Positions 36,647 through 45,217 of a stretch of DNA of 64,000 nucleotides are shown here, piece by piece (positions within the stretch are counted from its first letter, which is position 1; every line of letters starts with the position of its first letter). The position numbers and the translations under genes are program-made. Location of the stretch: contig NZ_JAFKFW010000003.1 in assembly GCF_017308015.1 (NCBI RefSeq), forward strand, positions 124,001-188,000. The letters are read 5' to 3'. The stretch is from Allobosea sp. Lineage in GTDB: Bacteria; Pseudomonadota; Alphaproteobacteria; Rhizobiales; Beijerinckiaceae. The notes beneath the pieces are model-generated. The model ran no database searches, was not told the DNA's origin, and worked only from the letters and a program-made list of their open reading frames with translations.

Positions 36647-38035
36647 ATGACCCGCGCGCAGGCGATCGCGAAAGCCCAGGACTATTTCGATTCAGGCCGG
36701 ATGAAGAGTGATCTCGGCCGGCTCGTCGCAATCCCCACCGAAAGCCAGAATCCCGACCGTGCTCCCGTGCTGGGCGAATATCTCGACAAGGAGATGCAGC
36801 CCCTGCTCGAATCGCTCGGCTTCACCTGTCGCATCCTGACCCATGCCAAGGCCCGCGGCCCCTTCCTCTATGCCGAGCGTATCGAGGACCCTGCCCTGCC
36901 GACCATCCTCGGCTACGGCCATGGCGACGTCATCCGCGGCCTCGATGCGCAATGGAGCGAGGGCCTCTCGCCATGGAAGCTCGTCGAGCGTGACGGCCGC
37001 TGGTATGGCCGCGGCGTCGTCGACAACAAGGGCCAGCACCTGATCAACATCAACGGCCTGCGCGCCGTGCTGGAGACGCGCGGCAAGCTCGGCTTCAACG
37101 CCAAGTACCTGATCGAGATGGGTGAGGAATCCGGCTCGCCGGGCCTGCGCGAGCTCTGCGAGGACGAGGCCGAACTGCTCAAGGCCGATATCCTGATCGC
37201 CTCGGACGGGCCCCGCCTCAATGCCGAGCGCCCCACCGTTTTCCTGGGCGCCCGCGGCGTCATCACCTTCGATCTCAAGATCAAGGCGCGCGACGGCGGC
37301 CATCATTCCGGCAACTGGGGCGGGATGCTCTCCGATCCGGCGATCCAGCTCGCCCACGCCATCGCCTCGATCACCTCGCCGACCGGCCAGATCCGCATCC
37401 ATGAATGGGTGCCGAAGGAACTGCCGGACGGCGTCCGTCGTGCGCTCGCCGATTGCGAGATCGACGGCGGCCCGGACGGCCCGACCATCGACCCGAACTG
37501 GGGCGAGCCCGGCCTCTCCCCGGCCGAGCAGGTCTTCGGCTGGTGCTCCTTCGACGTTCTCGCGATGAAGTCCGGCGTGCCGGAAACGCCCGTCAACGCC
37601 GTGCCGCCGAGCGCCTGGGCCCGTGTCGCGCTGCGCTTCGTCGTGGGCATCGACCCGCGCGACGTCGCCCCCGCGCTGCGTCGTCATCTCGATCGTCATG
37701 GCTTCGACATGGTCGAGATCATCATGCCCGGCACCGAGCGCTTCGGCGCGACGCGGCTCGATCCTGACGATGCCTGGGTCCGCTTCACCATCGCTTCGAT
37801 CGCCGAGAGCACCGGCAAGAAGCCGGCTCTGCTGCCCAATCTCGGCGGCTCGCTGCCGAACGACATCTTCGCGGAAATCCTGAAGCTGCGCACGATCTGG
37901 GTGCCGCATTCTTATCCCGGCTGCTCGCAGCACGCGCCGGACGAGCATCTGCCTGCCGCCATCGCCCGCGAAGGGCTCGTCGCCATGGCCGGGCTCTACT
38001 GGGATATCGGCGCCGGCAACGCACCGAAGGTCTGA
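36647..38035 (+). CDS. M20 family metallopeptidase
   Basis: Zinc-dependent peptidase/deacylase of 462 residues, M20 family (dipeptidase-like). Metal ligands are visible in GYGHGDVIRG (His and Asp), DNKGQHLININ, EMGEESGSPGL (the Glu-Glu pair near residue 170), ASDGPR (Asp) and, at the C-terminus, HSYPGCSQHAPDEH (final His). The dimerisation/lid domain lies about residues 205-350. Start ATG 36647 was chosen with GGGGAG 11 nt upstream; an upstream in-frame ATG 36614 is unlikely. The substrate (peptide or acyl-amino acid) is unknown. Confidence 0.88.
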   Translation: MTRAQAIAKAQDYFDSGRMKSDLGRLVAIPTESQNPDRAPVLGEYLDKEMQPLLESLGFTCRILTHAKARGPFLYAERIEDPALPTILGYGHGDVIRGLDAQWSEGLSPWKLVERDGRWYGRGVVDNKGQHLININGLRAVLETRGKLGFNAKYLIEMGEESGSPGLRELCEDEAELLKADILIASDGPRLNAERPTVFLGARGVITFDLKIKARDGGHHSGNWGGMLSDPAIQLAHAIASITSPTGQIRIHEWVPKELPDGVRRALADCEIDGGPDGPTIDPNWGEPGLSPAEQVFGWCSFDVLAMKSGVPETPVNAVPPSAWARVALRFVVGIDPRDVAPALRRHLDRHGFDMVEIIMPGTERFGATRLDPDDAWVRFTIASIAESTGKKPALLPNLGGSLPNDIFAEILKLRTIWVPHSYPGCSQHAPDEHLPAAIAREGLVAMAGLYWDIGAGNAPKV

Positions 38036-38041
38036 GCGGGA

Positions 38042-38299
38042 CTATTCCTGCGGCTGGCGCGGATCGCGCCCCGGCGGCAGGTCGATCGGCGTCGCCGGGG
38101 GAGCCTCCGGCGGCACATTCGGCGGCAGTTCCGGCGGCGGCTCCGTCGGAATGCCCTGCGGCTCCTCGCCCGGCGGCGATTCGACCGGCGGAGCGGGCGG
38201 AACCTCACCCGGCGTCAGCGGCGGCGCCTCGGGCGGCGGGTTCGGAATGGCCGGCGTGTTGCCGGGAGCGGCCGCAAGGCCCTGATTGAACTGCATCAT
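38042..38299 (-). CDS. Proline-rich small protein
   Basis: Unrecognised 85-residue protein, extremely rich in Pro and Glu (about a third Pro), with repeated PP and P-x-PP units such as PPEAPPLTPGEVPPAPP and PPELPPNVPPEAPP. No signal peptide or membrane segment is seen. ATG 38299 has a GGAT site upstream; ATG 38296 is next. The lack of folding sequence suggests an unstructured protein, and the reading frame could also reflect low-complexity DNA, so coding status is moderate. It converges closely on the M20 gene. Confidence 0.5.
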   Translation of the reverse strand: MMQFNQGLAAAPGNTPAIPNPPPEAPPLTPGEVPPAPPVESPPGEEPQGIPTEPPPELPPNVPPEAPPATPIDLPPGRDPRQPQE

Positions 38300-38372
38300 G
38301 CGAGATCCATCCTTTCGGACGGAAACGCCCGAGCCGCTGAAAGGCTCCCTCCACCGCAGCGAACGCCGCCGC

Positions 38373-38831
38373 TCAGTCCGGCGGGCGAGACGCATCTTCG
38401 TCGGGCGGTAGCGGATGGCGGCGCTGCAGCCAGCTTTCCAGCGAATGGTCGAGAAGCAGAAGAGCCAGCGCCATCGCCGTGGCCGCCAATGTCACCAGCC
38501 ATTTGCCCAGCCCCGCTGAGCAGCCGAGCGCCGCCGTGACCCAGATCGCCGCAGCCGTGGTCAGGCCATGGGGCATCATCTCGCCGTTGCGGTGGATGAT
38601 CAGGCCGGCACCGAGAAAGCCGACCCCGGTCAGGACGCCCTGAACAACGCGGCTGGCGGCATCGGGATGCAGGGTCTCGCTGAACAGGCTCGCCGCGGCC
38701 GCCGTCCCGAGCCCGACCAGCCCGAACGTCCTGAGGCCCGCGCTCTTGCGCTGCAGCGTTCGCTGCCAGCCGACGGCGCCGCCAGCCACGAGACCGGCCA
38801 GAAGCCGCAGCACCAGTTCGAATTCAGCCAC
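38373..38831 (-). CDS. MgtC/SapB family membrane protein
   Basis: Inner-membrane protein of 152 residues with four hydrophobic segments in the first 125 residues. The conserved core of the family is present: LLAGLVAGGAVGWQR near residues 9-23, KSAGLRTFGLVGLGTA, and GVLTGVGFLGAGLI near 65-78. MgtC-type proteins affect Mg2+ adaptation and ATP synthase in pathogens; in soil bacteria their role is less clear. A Pro/charged tail follows the last helix. Confidence 0.9.
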   Translation of the reverse strand: MAEFELVLRLLAGLVAGGAVGWQRTLQRKSAGLRTFGLVGLGTAAAASLFSETLHPDAASRVVQGVLTGVGFLGAGLIIHRNGEMMPHGLTTAAAIWVTAALGCSAGLGKWLVTLAATAMALALLLLDHSLESWLQRRHPLPPDEDASRPPD

Positions 38832-38997
38832 GATACCGTTCGCTCCGTCGCCGTTTCAGGTGGACGATAGCACAGCCCCCATCCTCGGGTGCAGGCAGGC
38901 GAACCGAAGCGACGCAGACCACAAGCAAAATGACCAGAAAGACAAAATTCAGGACCCAGATGAAAATTACATTACAGAGAATTAATGCCGCCATTCA

Positions 38998-39047
38998 TCT
39001 CCTGTTTATTAAAGAAACGCCACGATGAACCCATCAAAAACAGGAGA
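38998..39047 (+). promoter_or_regulatory. Stem that covers the ribosome binding site of the RcnB-like gene
   Basis: TCTCCTGTTT (38998-39007) is the exact reverse complement of AAACAGGAGA (39038-39047), which contains the AGGAG ribosome binding site of the gene starting at 39055. The 30-nt loop is A/T-rich, unlike the surrounding DNA. In the mRNA this stem would sequester the site, suggesting control by temperature, a small RNA or a protein. Confidence 0.6.
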
Positions 39048-39054
39048 GATAATC

Positions 39055-39393
39055 ATGAAAACAATTCTATCTTCTGCCATCGCTGGTGCTATTCTGCTCG
39101 GAGCGACCGCCCCCAGCTTCGCTCAATCTTACAGAGCCCCGTATCACGGCCCCGCTCGTCACGGTCCGGTTCACGTCGAGAAGCACGTGACGAAGAAAGT
39201 CGTCGTCCGAAAGAACCGCTGGGCGCGCGGGCACGCCCTGCCCCGGCAATACCGCCAAAGCCATGTCCGGGATTATCACCGCTACCATCTGCGTGCGCCG
39301 GGCCCCGGCCAGCGTTGGGTCAGGGTGGATAATCAGTTCATCCTGATCAACAGCATCACGGGCATGATCGCAGCCCTCGCTGCAGCCCGCTGA
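39055..39393 (+). CDS. RcnB-like secreted protein
   Basis: Exported protein of 112 residues resembling the RcnB family (periplasmic proteins linked to Ni/Co homeostasis in E. coli). A signal peptide ends near SFAQ (residue 24), the middle is rich in His, Arg and Lys (YHGPARHGPVHVEKHVTKK in part), and YHLRAPGPGQRWVRVDNQFILIN near the C-terminus is the RcnB-type repeat. I chose ATG 39055, which has AGGAGAG 6 nt upstream; an ATG at 39025 lacks one. The gene lies just after an A/T-rich stretch and its ribosome binding site is in an inverted repeat. A metal role is inference. Confidence 0.8.
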   Translation: MKTILSSAIAGAILLGATAPSFAQSYRAPYHGPARHGPVHVEKHVTKKVVVRKNRWARGHALPRQYRQSHVRDYHRYHLRAPGPGQRWVRVDNQFILINSITGMIAALAAAR

Positions 39394-39456
39394 GGCCCGC
39401 AAGGCGGAACGGGCGGCGGTGCCAGCAGGTCAGCCGCTCGCGACGCCTGCGACATG

Positions 39457-39482
39457 AAAAAAGGGCGCGATGTTCGCGCCCT
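39457..39482 (-). terminator. Terminator after tRNA-Lys
   Basis: On the minus strand, an 8-bp perfect stem (GGGCGCGA/TCGCGCCC, 39463-39470 with 39474-39481) and 3-nt loop is followed by TTTTTT. It is 59 bp beyond the 3' end of the tRNA gene. Confidence 0.87.
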
Positions 39483-39540
39483 GCCCCGGCAACCGAACCC
39501 GGCCACCGCATCCAACTATTTGATCTTAAAGGAAAGGTCG

Positions 39541-39616
<76 letters not shown>

Positions 39617-39718
39617 ATACGCCACGAAGCGCCGCCGGTCAGCGGCGTCGGCCGCGTCAGGCAGGGGGCGTGTAGCAAAGGCCCCGCCCCCTGTCCACCC
39701 ATCTGTGACAGTTTTTTC

Positions 39719-39745
39719 AAACGCGGCGAAAAAGCGTTCGCCGCG
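39719..39745 (-). terminator. Probable terminator after NCS2 permease gene
   Basis: On the minus strand an 8-bp stem (CGCGGCGA 39722-39729 with TCGCCGCG 39738-39745) is followed by TTTG and then a run of A. It lies directly downstream of the permease stop codon at 39756. Confidence 0.5.
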
Positions 39746-39755
39746 CTGTGGATTG

Positions 39756-41033
39756 TCAGGCCGTACGACGGTTCAGCAGGTGATAGAGCACGATCGCGCC
39801 GAAGGTCGCGGTGCCGATTCCACCGAGTTCATAGCCGAAGATCGGCAGCTTCAGGTCGCCTGCGCCGAGAATCAGCGCGGTCGCAACTGTGATCAGGTTC
39901 TTCGGCTCGGAGAAATCGACCTTGTTCTCGACCCAGATCCGGCCGGCCGTGGCGGCGATGAGGCCGAACACCACGACCGCGAGGCCGCCAAGCACCGCGA
40001 CGGGGATCGTGCCGATCACCGCGCCGAACTTGGGCGAGAAGCCGAGCAGGAGCGCGATGATGCCGGCAGCGACGAAGACCAGGGTCGAATAGACCCGCGT
40101 CACCGCCATCACACCCATGTTCTCGGCATAGGTGGTGACGCCCGTGCCGCCGCCGGAGCCGGCGATCATGGTGCCCAGTCCGTCCGCGAAGAAGCCGCGG
40201 CCGATCAGGTGGTCGAAATTACGCCCGGTCATCACCGAGATTCCCTTGATATGGCCGAGATTCTCCGCGACGAGGATGATCGCAACCGGCACGATCAGGG
40301 TGATCGCCTTCATCTCGAAGACCGGCGCCACGAATTGCGGCAGGCCGAACCAGGCAGCGGCAGCAATCTTGCCGAAGTCGATCGTCGGCGCGCCGAAGCT
40401 GGACGCCGTCAATGCGTAGAGGATGTAGGCGGCAAGCCCGCCGATCAGCACCGGCAGGCGCTGCGGCAAGCCGCGTCCGTAGACGGCGACCAGCGCGACC
40501 GCGACGACGGTGAACAGCGCGATCCACTTGGTATAGGCGCTGGCCGAGATCATGTTGATCGCGACCGAAGTCAGGTTGAGGCCGATCGCGGCGACGACCG
40601 CGCCGGTGACGACCGGCGGCAGCAGCTTCTCGATCCAGTTTGTGCCGACGCCCTGTACGATCAGGCCGATCACGGCATAGACCGCGCCGCAGGCGATGAT
40701 GCCGCCGAGCGCCACCCCGATATTCGGGTTGGGACCGGAGCCGGCATAGCCGGTCGCTGCAATGACGACGCCGATGAAGGCGAAGGAGGAGCCGAGATAG
40801 CTCGGCAATTGCCCGCGCGTGATGACGAAGAACAGCAGCGTCGCGATACCCGAGAAGAAGATCGCGACATTCGGGTCGAAGCCCATCAGCACGGGCGCCA
40901 GCACCGTCGAGCCGAACATCGCGACGACATGCTGCAGGCCGGCCACGACCGTCTGGCCGGTCGGCAGCCGCTCGTCCGGCAGCACGGCGCCGGAGGTTTT
41001 CAGTGTCCAGTTCGGAAAATAGCCCATCGGCAT
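39756..41033 (-). CDS. NCS2 family nucleobase permease (UraA/xanthine type)
   Basis: Inner-membrane symporter of 425 residues with about 14 hydrophobic segments of the NCS2 family (uracil or purine uptake). Landmarks are QHVVAMFGSTVLAPVLMGFDP in part near residue 32, the PSYLGSSFAFIGV segment, and the signature region VAENLGHIKGISVMTGRNFD followed by GSGGGTGVTTYAENMG (residues about 245-290). The order of these motifs resembles uracil permeases more than xanthine permeases. I chose ATG 41033, which has GGGGAG 5 nt upstream; the open frame further upstream has no support. ATG 41027 is possible. Confidence 0.87.
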   Translation of the reverse strand: MPMGYFPNWTLKTSGAVLPDERLPTGQTVVAGLQHVVAMFGSTVLAPVLMGFDPNVAIFFSGIATLLFFVITRGQLPSYLGSSFAFIGVVIAATGYAGSGPNPNIGVALGGIIACGAVYAVIGLIVQGVGTNWIEKLLPPVVTGAVVAAIGLNLTSVAINMISASAYTKWIALFTVVAVALVAVYGRGLPQRLPVLIGGLAAYILYALTASSFGAPTIDFGKIAAAAWFGLPQFVAPVFEMKAITLIVPVAIILVAENLGHIKGISVMTGRNFDHLIGRGFFADGLGTMIAGSGGGTGVTTYAENMGVMAVTRVYSTLVFVAAGIIALLLGFSPKFGAVIGTIPVAVLGGLAVVVFGLIAATAGRIWVENKVDFSEPKNLITVATALILGAGDLKLPIFGYELGGIGTATFGAIVLYHLLNRRTA

Positions 41034-41348
41034 CGCGCTCCCCAGGGTCGCCGGGGGAGCGACCGCACCGAAAGCGCAGATGAAAGCAAAAGGCGAGCCG
41101 GCGCCAGATCGCGCCAGCGTCATCCACTGAAATCAAGCGCTGTCGGCGTTTTGACCGCAGCGCTGTCATCCCGTGCGCGCTGCGGTGTGAAATGCCGCTG
41201 CGCAGACGCGGGATCGTTCTCGGGAAAGACGCCCTGACAGAGCTCCTGAAAGAAGGAGCTCGATCGCCACGCGACCCCGTATTCGCGCCGCGGCGTTTCA
41301 GGCTGCGGCGCGCACGGGATGATACCCTTCCCCGAAGGACTCGCTTTC
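41034..41348. other. Intergenic region between leuA and NCS2 permease
   Basis: This 315-bp gap holds no gene that I can support. It contains a perfect 8-bp hairpin GAGCTCCT (41240-41247) with AGGAGCTC (41254-41261), which could end leuA transcription from the right, although no T tract follows on that strand. It must also contain the promoter of the permease gene. Confidence 0.5.
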
Positions 41349-42911
<1,563 letters not shown>

Positions 42912-43027
42912 GATTCTGCTTCCGGGTGTCGGCGCGCCGCGGAATTTCGGGAAAGGCGGGCGCTAAGTTTTCTGGCGGCGGTTCTCGTCACTCCCCTGAG
43001 CGCCCAGGCAGCATGCCCGGCCGGCCC
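42912..43027 (-). promoter_or_regulatory. leuA leader RNA with mutually exclusive stems
   Basis: On the leuA strand between the leader peptide and leuA two stems exclude each other: CCCCTGAG (43034-43027, containing the leader stop codon) with CTCAGGGG (43000-42993), and GGGCGCT (43005-42999) with AGCGCCC (42964-42958). A third pairing GTTCTCG (43067-43061) with CGAGAAC (42987-42981) encloses the first. The second stem has no good U tract, so control might act on translation or be factor-assisted. Structure was read by eye, not folded by computation. Confidence 0.5.
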
Positions 43028-43090
43028 TCAGGGGCGGCTAAGGAGAAGAAGGCCAAGAAGCGAGAACGGAGCGCGAGCGCGAGCGCGCAT
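43028..43090 (-). CDS. Putative leuA leader peptide
   Basis: A 20-residue frame starting at ATG 43090 and ending at TGA 43028, reading MRARARAPFSLLGLLLLSRP. Six of the seven codons at positions 11-17 are Leu (CTT and CTC), the hallmark of a ribosome-stalling control peptide, and the stop codon lies within the first arm of a stem upstream of leuA. The RARARA part comes from a GCGAGC repeat in the DNA. The ribosome binding site is weak: AAGGA stands about 25 nt upstream with a CTGCGC-CGTT-GCGCAG hairpin between, which could bring it closer. Expression is unproven. Confidence 0.55.
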   Translation of the reverse strand: MRARARAPFSLLGLLLLSRP

Positions 43091-43387
43091 GCCGACGAGC
43101 TGCGCAACGGCGCAGTCCTTCGTCAGGTCATGGCGGGCGGTCGAAACCACGGGCGTTCCTCAATTCGACAGGACAGGATGTAACCGAAGCACCGGCCCCA
43201 GCGCAAGCATATGTCGCATGTCTATTTGAATTAAGAACAGGTGCTCTCTGTGAATTAGGATGGCGGAGCGCGATTCGGCCGGCGGTCGCGCCGTACCGCC
43301 ATCAATCCGAAAACCGGAAACCGCTTTTCGGATCAGTCTGATGCGTTCACGACACAAGCCGGCGTGGAACAGCGGAGCGCCGTGCCC

Positions 43388-44029
43388 ATGATACACTATG
43401 ACCGGCCGGTCATCGGCCTCGCCTTCTGCCTGTCCGGCCTCGCGGGTTTCGTCGACGCGCTCGGCTTCCTCAGCCTCGGCGGCTTCTTCGTCTCCTTCAT
43501 GAGCGGCAATACGACCCGCTTCGCCATCGAGCTTGCCGGGCGCCACGCCGGCGGCATCCTGCTCGCCGCGATCATTCTCGCGCTCTTCGTGCTGGGCGTC
43601 GTCGGCGGCTCGCTCGCCGGGCATTTTGCCGGGCGCCAGCGCAAGGCCGCGGTGCTGGCATTCGTGACGCTCGCGCTGCTGATCTCGGCCGGCCTCGACA
43701 CGATCGGATTCGGCATGGCAGGCGCCGGGGTGCTGGCGATGGCCATGGGCGCGGAGAACAGCGTCTTCCAGCGTGACGGCGAGGTCACGATCGGGCTGAC
43801 CTACATGACCGGGACACTGGTCAAGATGGGACAGCGCATCGCGGGCGCCCTGCTCGGCGGGCCGAAGCTCGCCTTCCTCCGCCATTTCGTACTCTGGCTC
43901 GGCCTGCTCAGCGGGGCGATCGCCGGTGCGGTCACACATGGCCGCATCGGGCTCGACGCGATCTGGCTTGCAGCGGCGGCGGCCGGCTTCTTTACCGCGG
44001 TCGCGACCTTCATGCCGGATCGGGGCTAG
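43388..44029 (+). CDS. YoaK/DUF1275 family membrane protein
   Basis: Inner-membrane protein of about 213 residues with six hydrophobic segments, DUF1275 (YoaK) family, function unknown. The family opening is visible (LAFCLSGLAGFVDALGFLSLGG from about residue 11 in part), then FVSFMSGNTTRFAIEL, the central ALGTSNSAF-like region appears as AENSVFQRDGEVTIGLTYMTGTLVKMG. The start may be ATG 43388 or GTG 43382; GGAG at 43374-43377 fits the GTG slightly better. The 476-bp gap to leuA contains the leuA leader and both divergent promoters. Confidence 0.85.
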   Translation: MIHYDRPVIGLAFCLSGLAGFVDALGFLSLGGFFVSFMSGNTTRFAIELAGRHAGGILLAAIILALFVLGVVGGSLAGHFAGRQRKAAVLAFVTLALLISAGLDTIGFGMAGAGVLAMAMGAENSVFQRDGEVTIGLTYMTGTLVKMGQRIAGALLGGPKLAFLRHFVLWLGLLSGAIAGAVTHGRIGLDAIWLAAAAAGFFTAVATFMPDRG

Positions 44030-44173
44030 GGCCGGTCCCGCCGAGCCATTTCTCTTTCACTCTCATTGGAGGAATGCTAAACACTCCCTTACGTCACCTC
44101 GTCCCTATCAAGACCAACTGCTCGAATCGATCGGTGCAGCGGGAACGACTGCACGAGACGCCGGGGGGCAATC

Positions 44174-44680
44174 ATGCGGCAAGCGATCTTTGGTGCGTTC
44201 ATCCTCGTCGGACTGTCGGTCCCCAATTCGCTCACGGCGCAAACCGCATCGCCACAGGAGAAGCTCCGGCGCGGCGAATACCTGGCGAACATCATGGACT
44301 GCGCCGGTTGCCACACACCCGGCATCTTTCTCGGCAAACCGGATATGGAGCGGCGGCTCGCGGGATCGGAAGTCGGGTTCCAGATCCCTGGTCTCGGCAC
44401 CTTCTTCCCACCCAATCTCACGCCGGACCGGGAGACCGGGCTAGGCGCCTGGTCGGAAGCCGATATCGTCAAGGCGGTCCGGCAGGGCGCCAGGCCCGAC
44501 GGTCGTACCCTCGCGCCGGCCATGCCCTACATGAGCTACGGCAAACTGAATGACGCCGACGCTCTCGCGCTGGCCGCCTATCTCAAGAGCCTCAAGCCGA
44601 TCGCGAACCGGGTCCCGGCCATCGTCGGCCCCAACGAGAAGGCGACCGCGCCCTACCTGTCCGTCAACATGCCGCGGTAG
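44174..44680 (+). CDS. Class I cytochrome c
   Basis: Periplasmic cytochrome c of 168 residues with a signal peptide (residues 1-22, ending near LTAQ) and one haem site CAGCH near residue 43. SEADIVKAVRQGARPDGR and PAMPYMSYGKLNDADALALAAYLKSL give the family's helices and an axial Met (PAMPY). It resembles the single-haem subunits that serve dehydrogenases. No partner gene is next to it; the lipoprotein gene follows 82 bp later. Confidence 0.88.
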   Translation: MRQAIFGAFILVGLSVPNSLTAQTASPQEKLRRGEYLANIMDCAGCHTPGIFLGKPDMERRLAGSEVGFQIPGLGTFFPPNLTPDRETGLGAWSEADIVKAVRQGARPDGRTLAPAMPYMSYGKLNDADALALAAYLKSLKPIANRVPAIVGPNEKATAPYLSVNMPR

Positions 44681-44762
44681 CAGCCGGCAGAGCAACTGCG
44701 CGATTTCGCTGATGCCGAGAATCAGACATCGTCGCATCGTTTTGCATTCGCGGAGCTTTCCG

Positions 44763-45101
44763 ATGCGCCATCTGCCCGTCCTCGCACTCTCCGCCATCCT
44801 GCTGTCGGCCTGCCAGACGCCGTCGGGCGGCCCGCCCCCGGCCCCGCCGCCGTCGCAGGCCGCGCCCGGCGTGACGCCGAATACCTTCCGCATGCCCTCG
44901 GGCACCGGCTGCTCGGGCGAGGTCGAGCGCTTTCAGGCTGTGATCGACAACGATCTCGCCACCGGCCACACGACAAAGGGCGTGCATGACCGGGTCAGCG
45001 GCGAAATCTCTCGCGCCCGCTCGGCCTGCTCGGCCGGCAACGATGCCGGCGCAACCGGCCAGATCCGCGCGACCAAGGCGAAGTTCGGTTATCCGGGCTG
45101 A
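44763..45101 (+). CDS. Small lipoprotein
   Basis: Lipoprotein of 112 residues. A lipobox LLSAC at residues 13-17 puts Cys17 as the lipidated residue, followed by a Pro-rich spacer (GGPPPAPPPSQAAPG). The mature domain, about residues 40-112, contains CSGEVERFQAVIDNDLATGH and HDRVSGEISRARSACSAG with two Cys, which could form a disulfide. I do not recognise the family with certainty. ATG 44763 is the obvious start. A GC-rich hairpin at 45119-45139 lies after the stop codon. Confidence 0.75.
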   Translation: MRHLPVLALSAILLSACQTPSGGPPPAPPPSQAAPGVTPNTFRMPSGTGCSGEVERFQAVIDNDLATGHTTKGVHDRVSGEISRARSACSAGNDAGATGQIRATKAKFGYPG

Positions 45102-45118
45102 GCCACGTTCCACCTTCA

Positions 45119-45202
45119 TGCTCGCCCTTGTGGCGAGCAGCCCCGCCTTGAACACAGCCCTATATCGATGAGGACGTGGATGGTCGGGACAAGCCCGACC
45201 AT
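45119..45202. repeat. Two hairpins between lipoprotein and M3 peptidase genes
   Basis: A perfect 8-bp stem TGCTCGCC/GGCGAGCA (45119-45126, 45132-45139) is followed by a perfect 9-bp stem ATGGTCGGG/CCCGACCAT (45180-45188, 45194-45202) with loop ACAAG. The second has the G-GGACAAGCCC pattern of the dispersed palindromes at 30643-30736. They separate two converging genes and may end both transcripts. Confidence 0.55.
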
Positions 45203-45217
45203 GATGCGTGGCAGTTG

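Noticed and set aside
42958..43005. Classic rho-independent terminator in the leuA leader
   Set aside because: The GGGCGCT/AGCGCCC stem has a loop over 30 nt and no U tract, so it is described only as an alternative stem.
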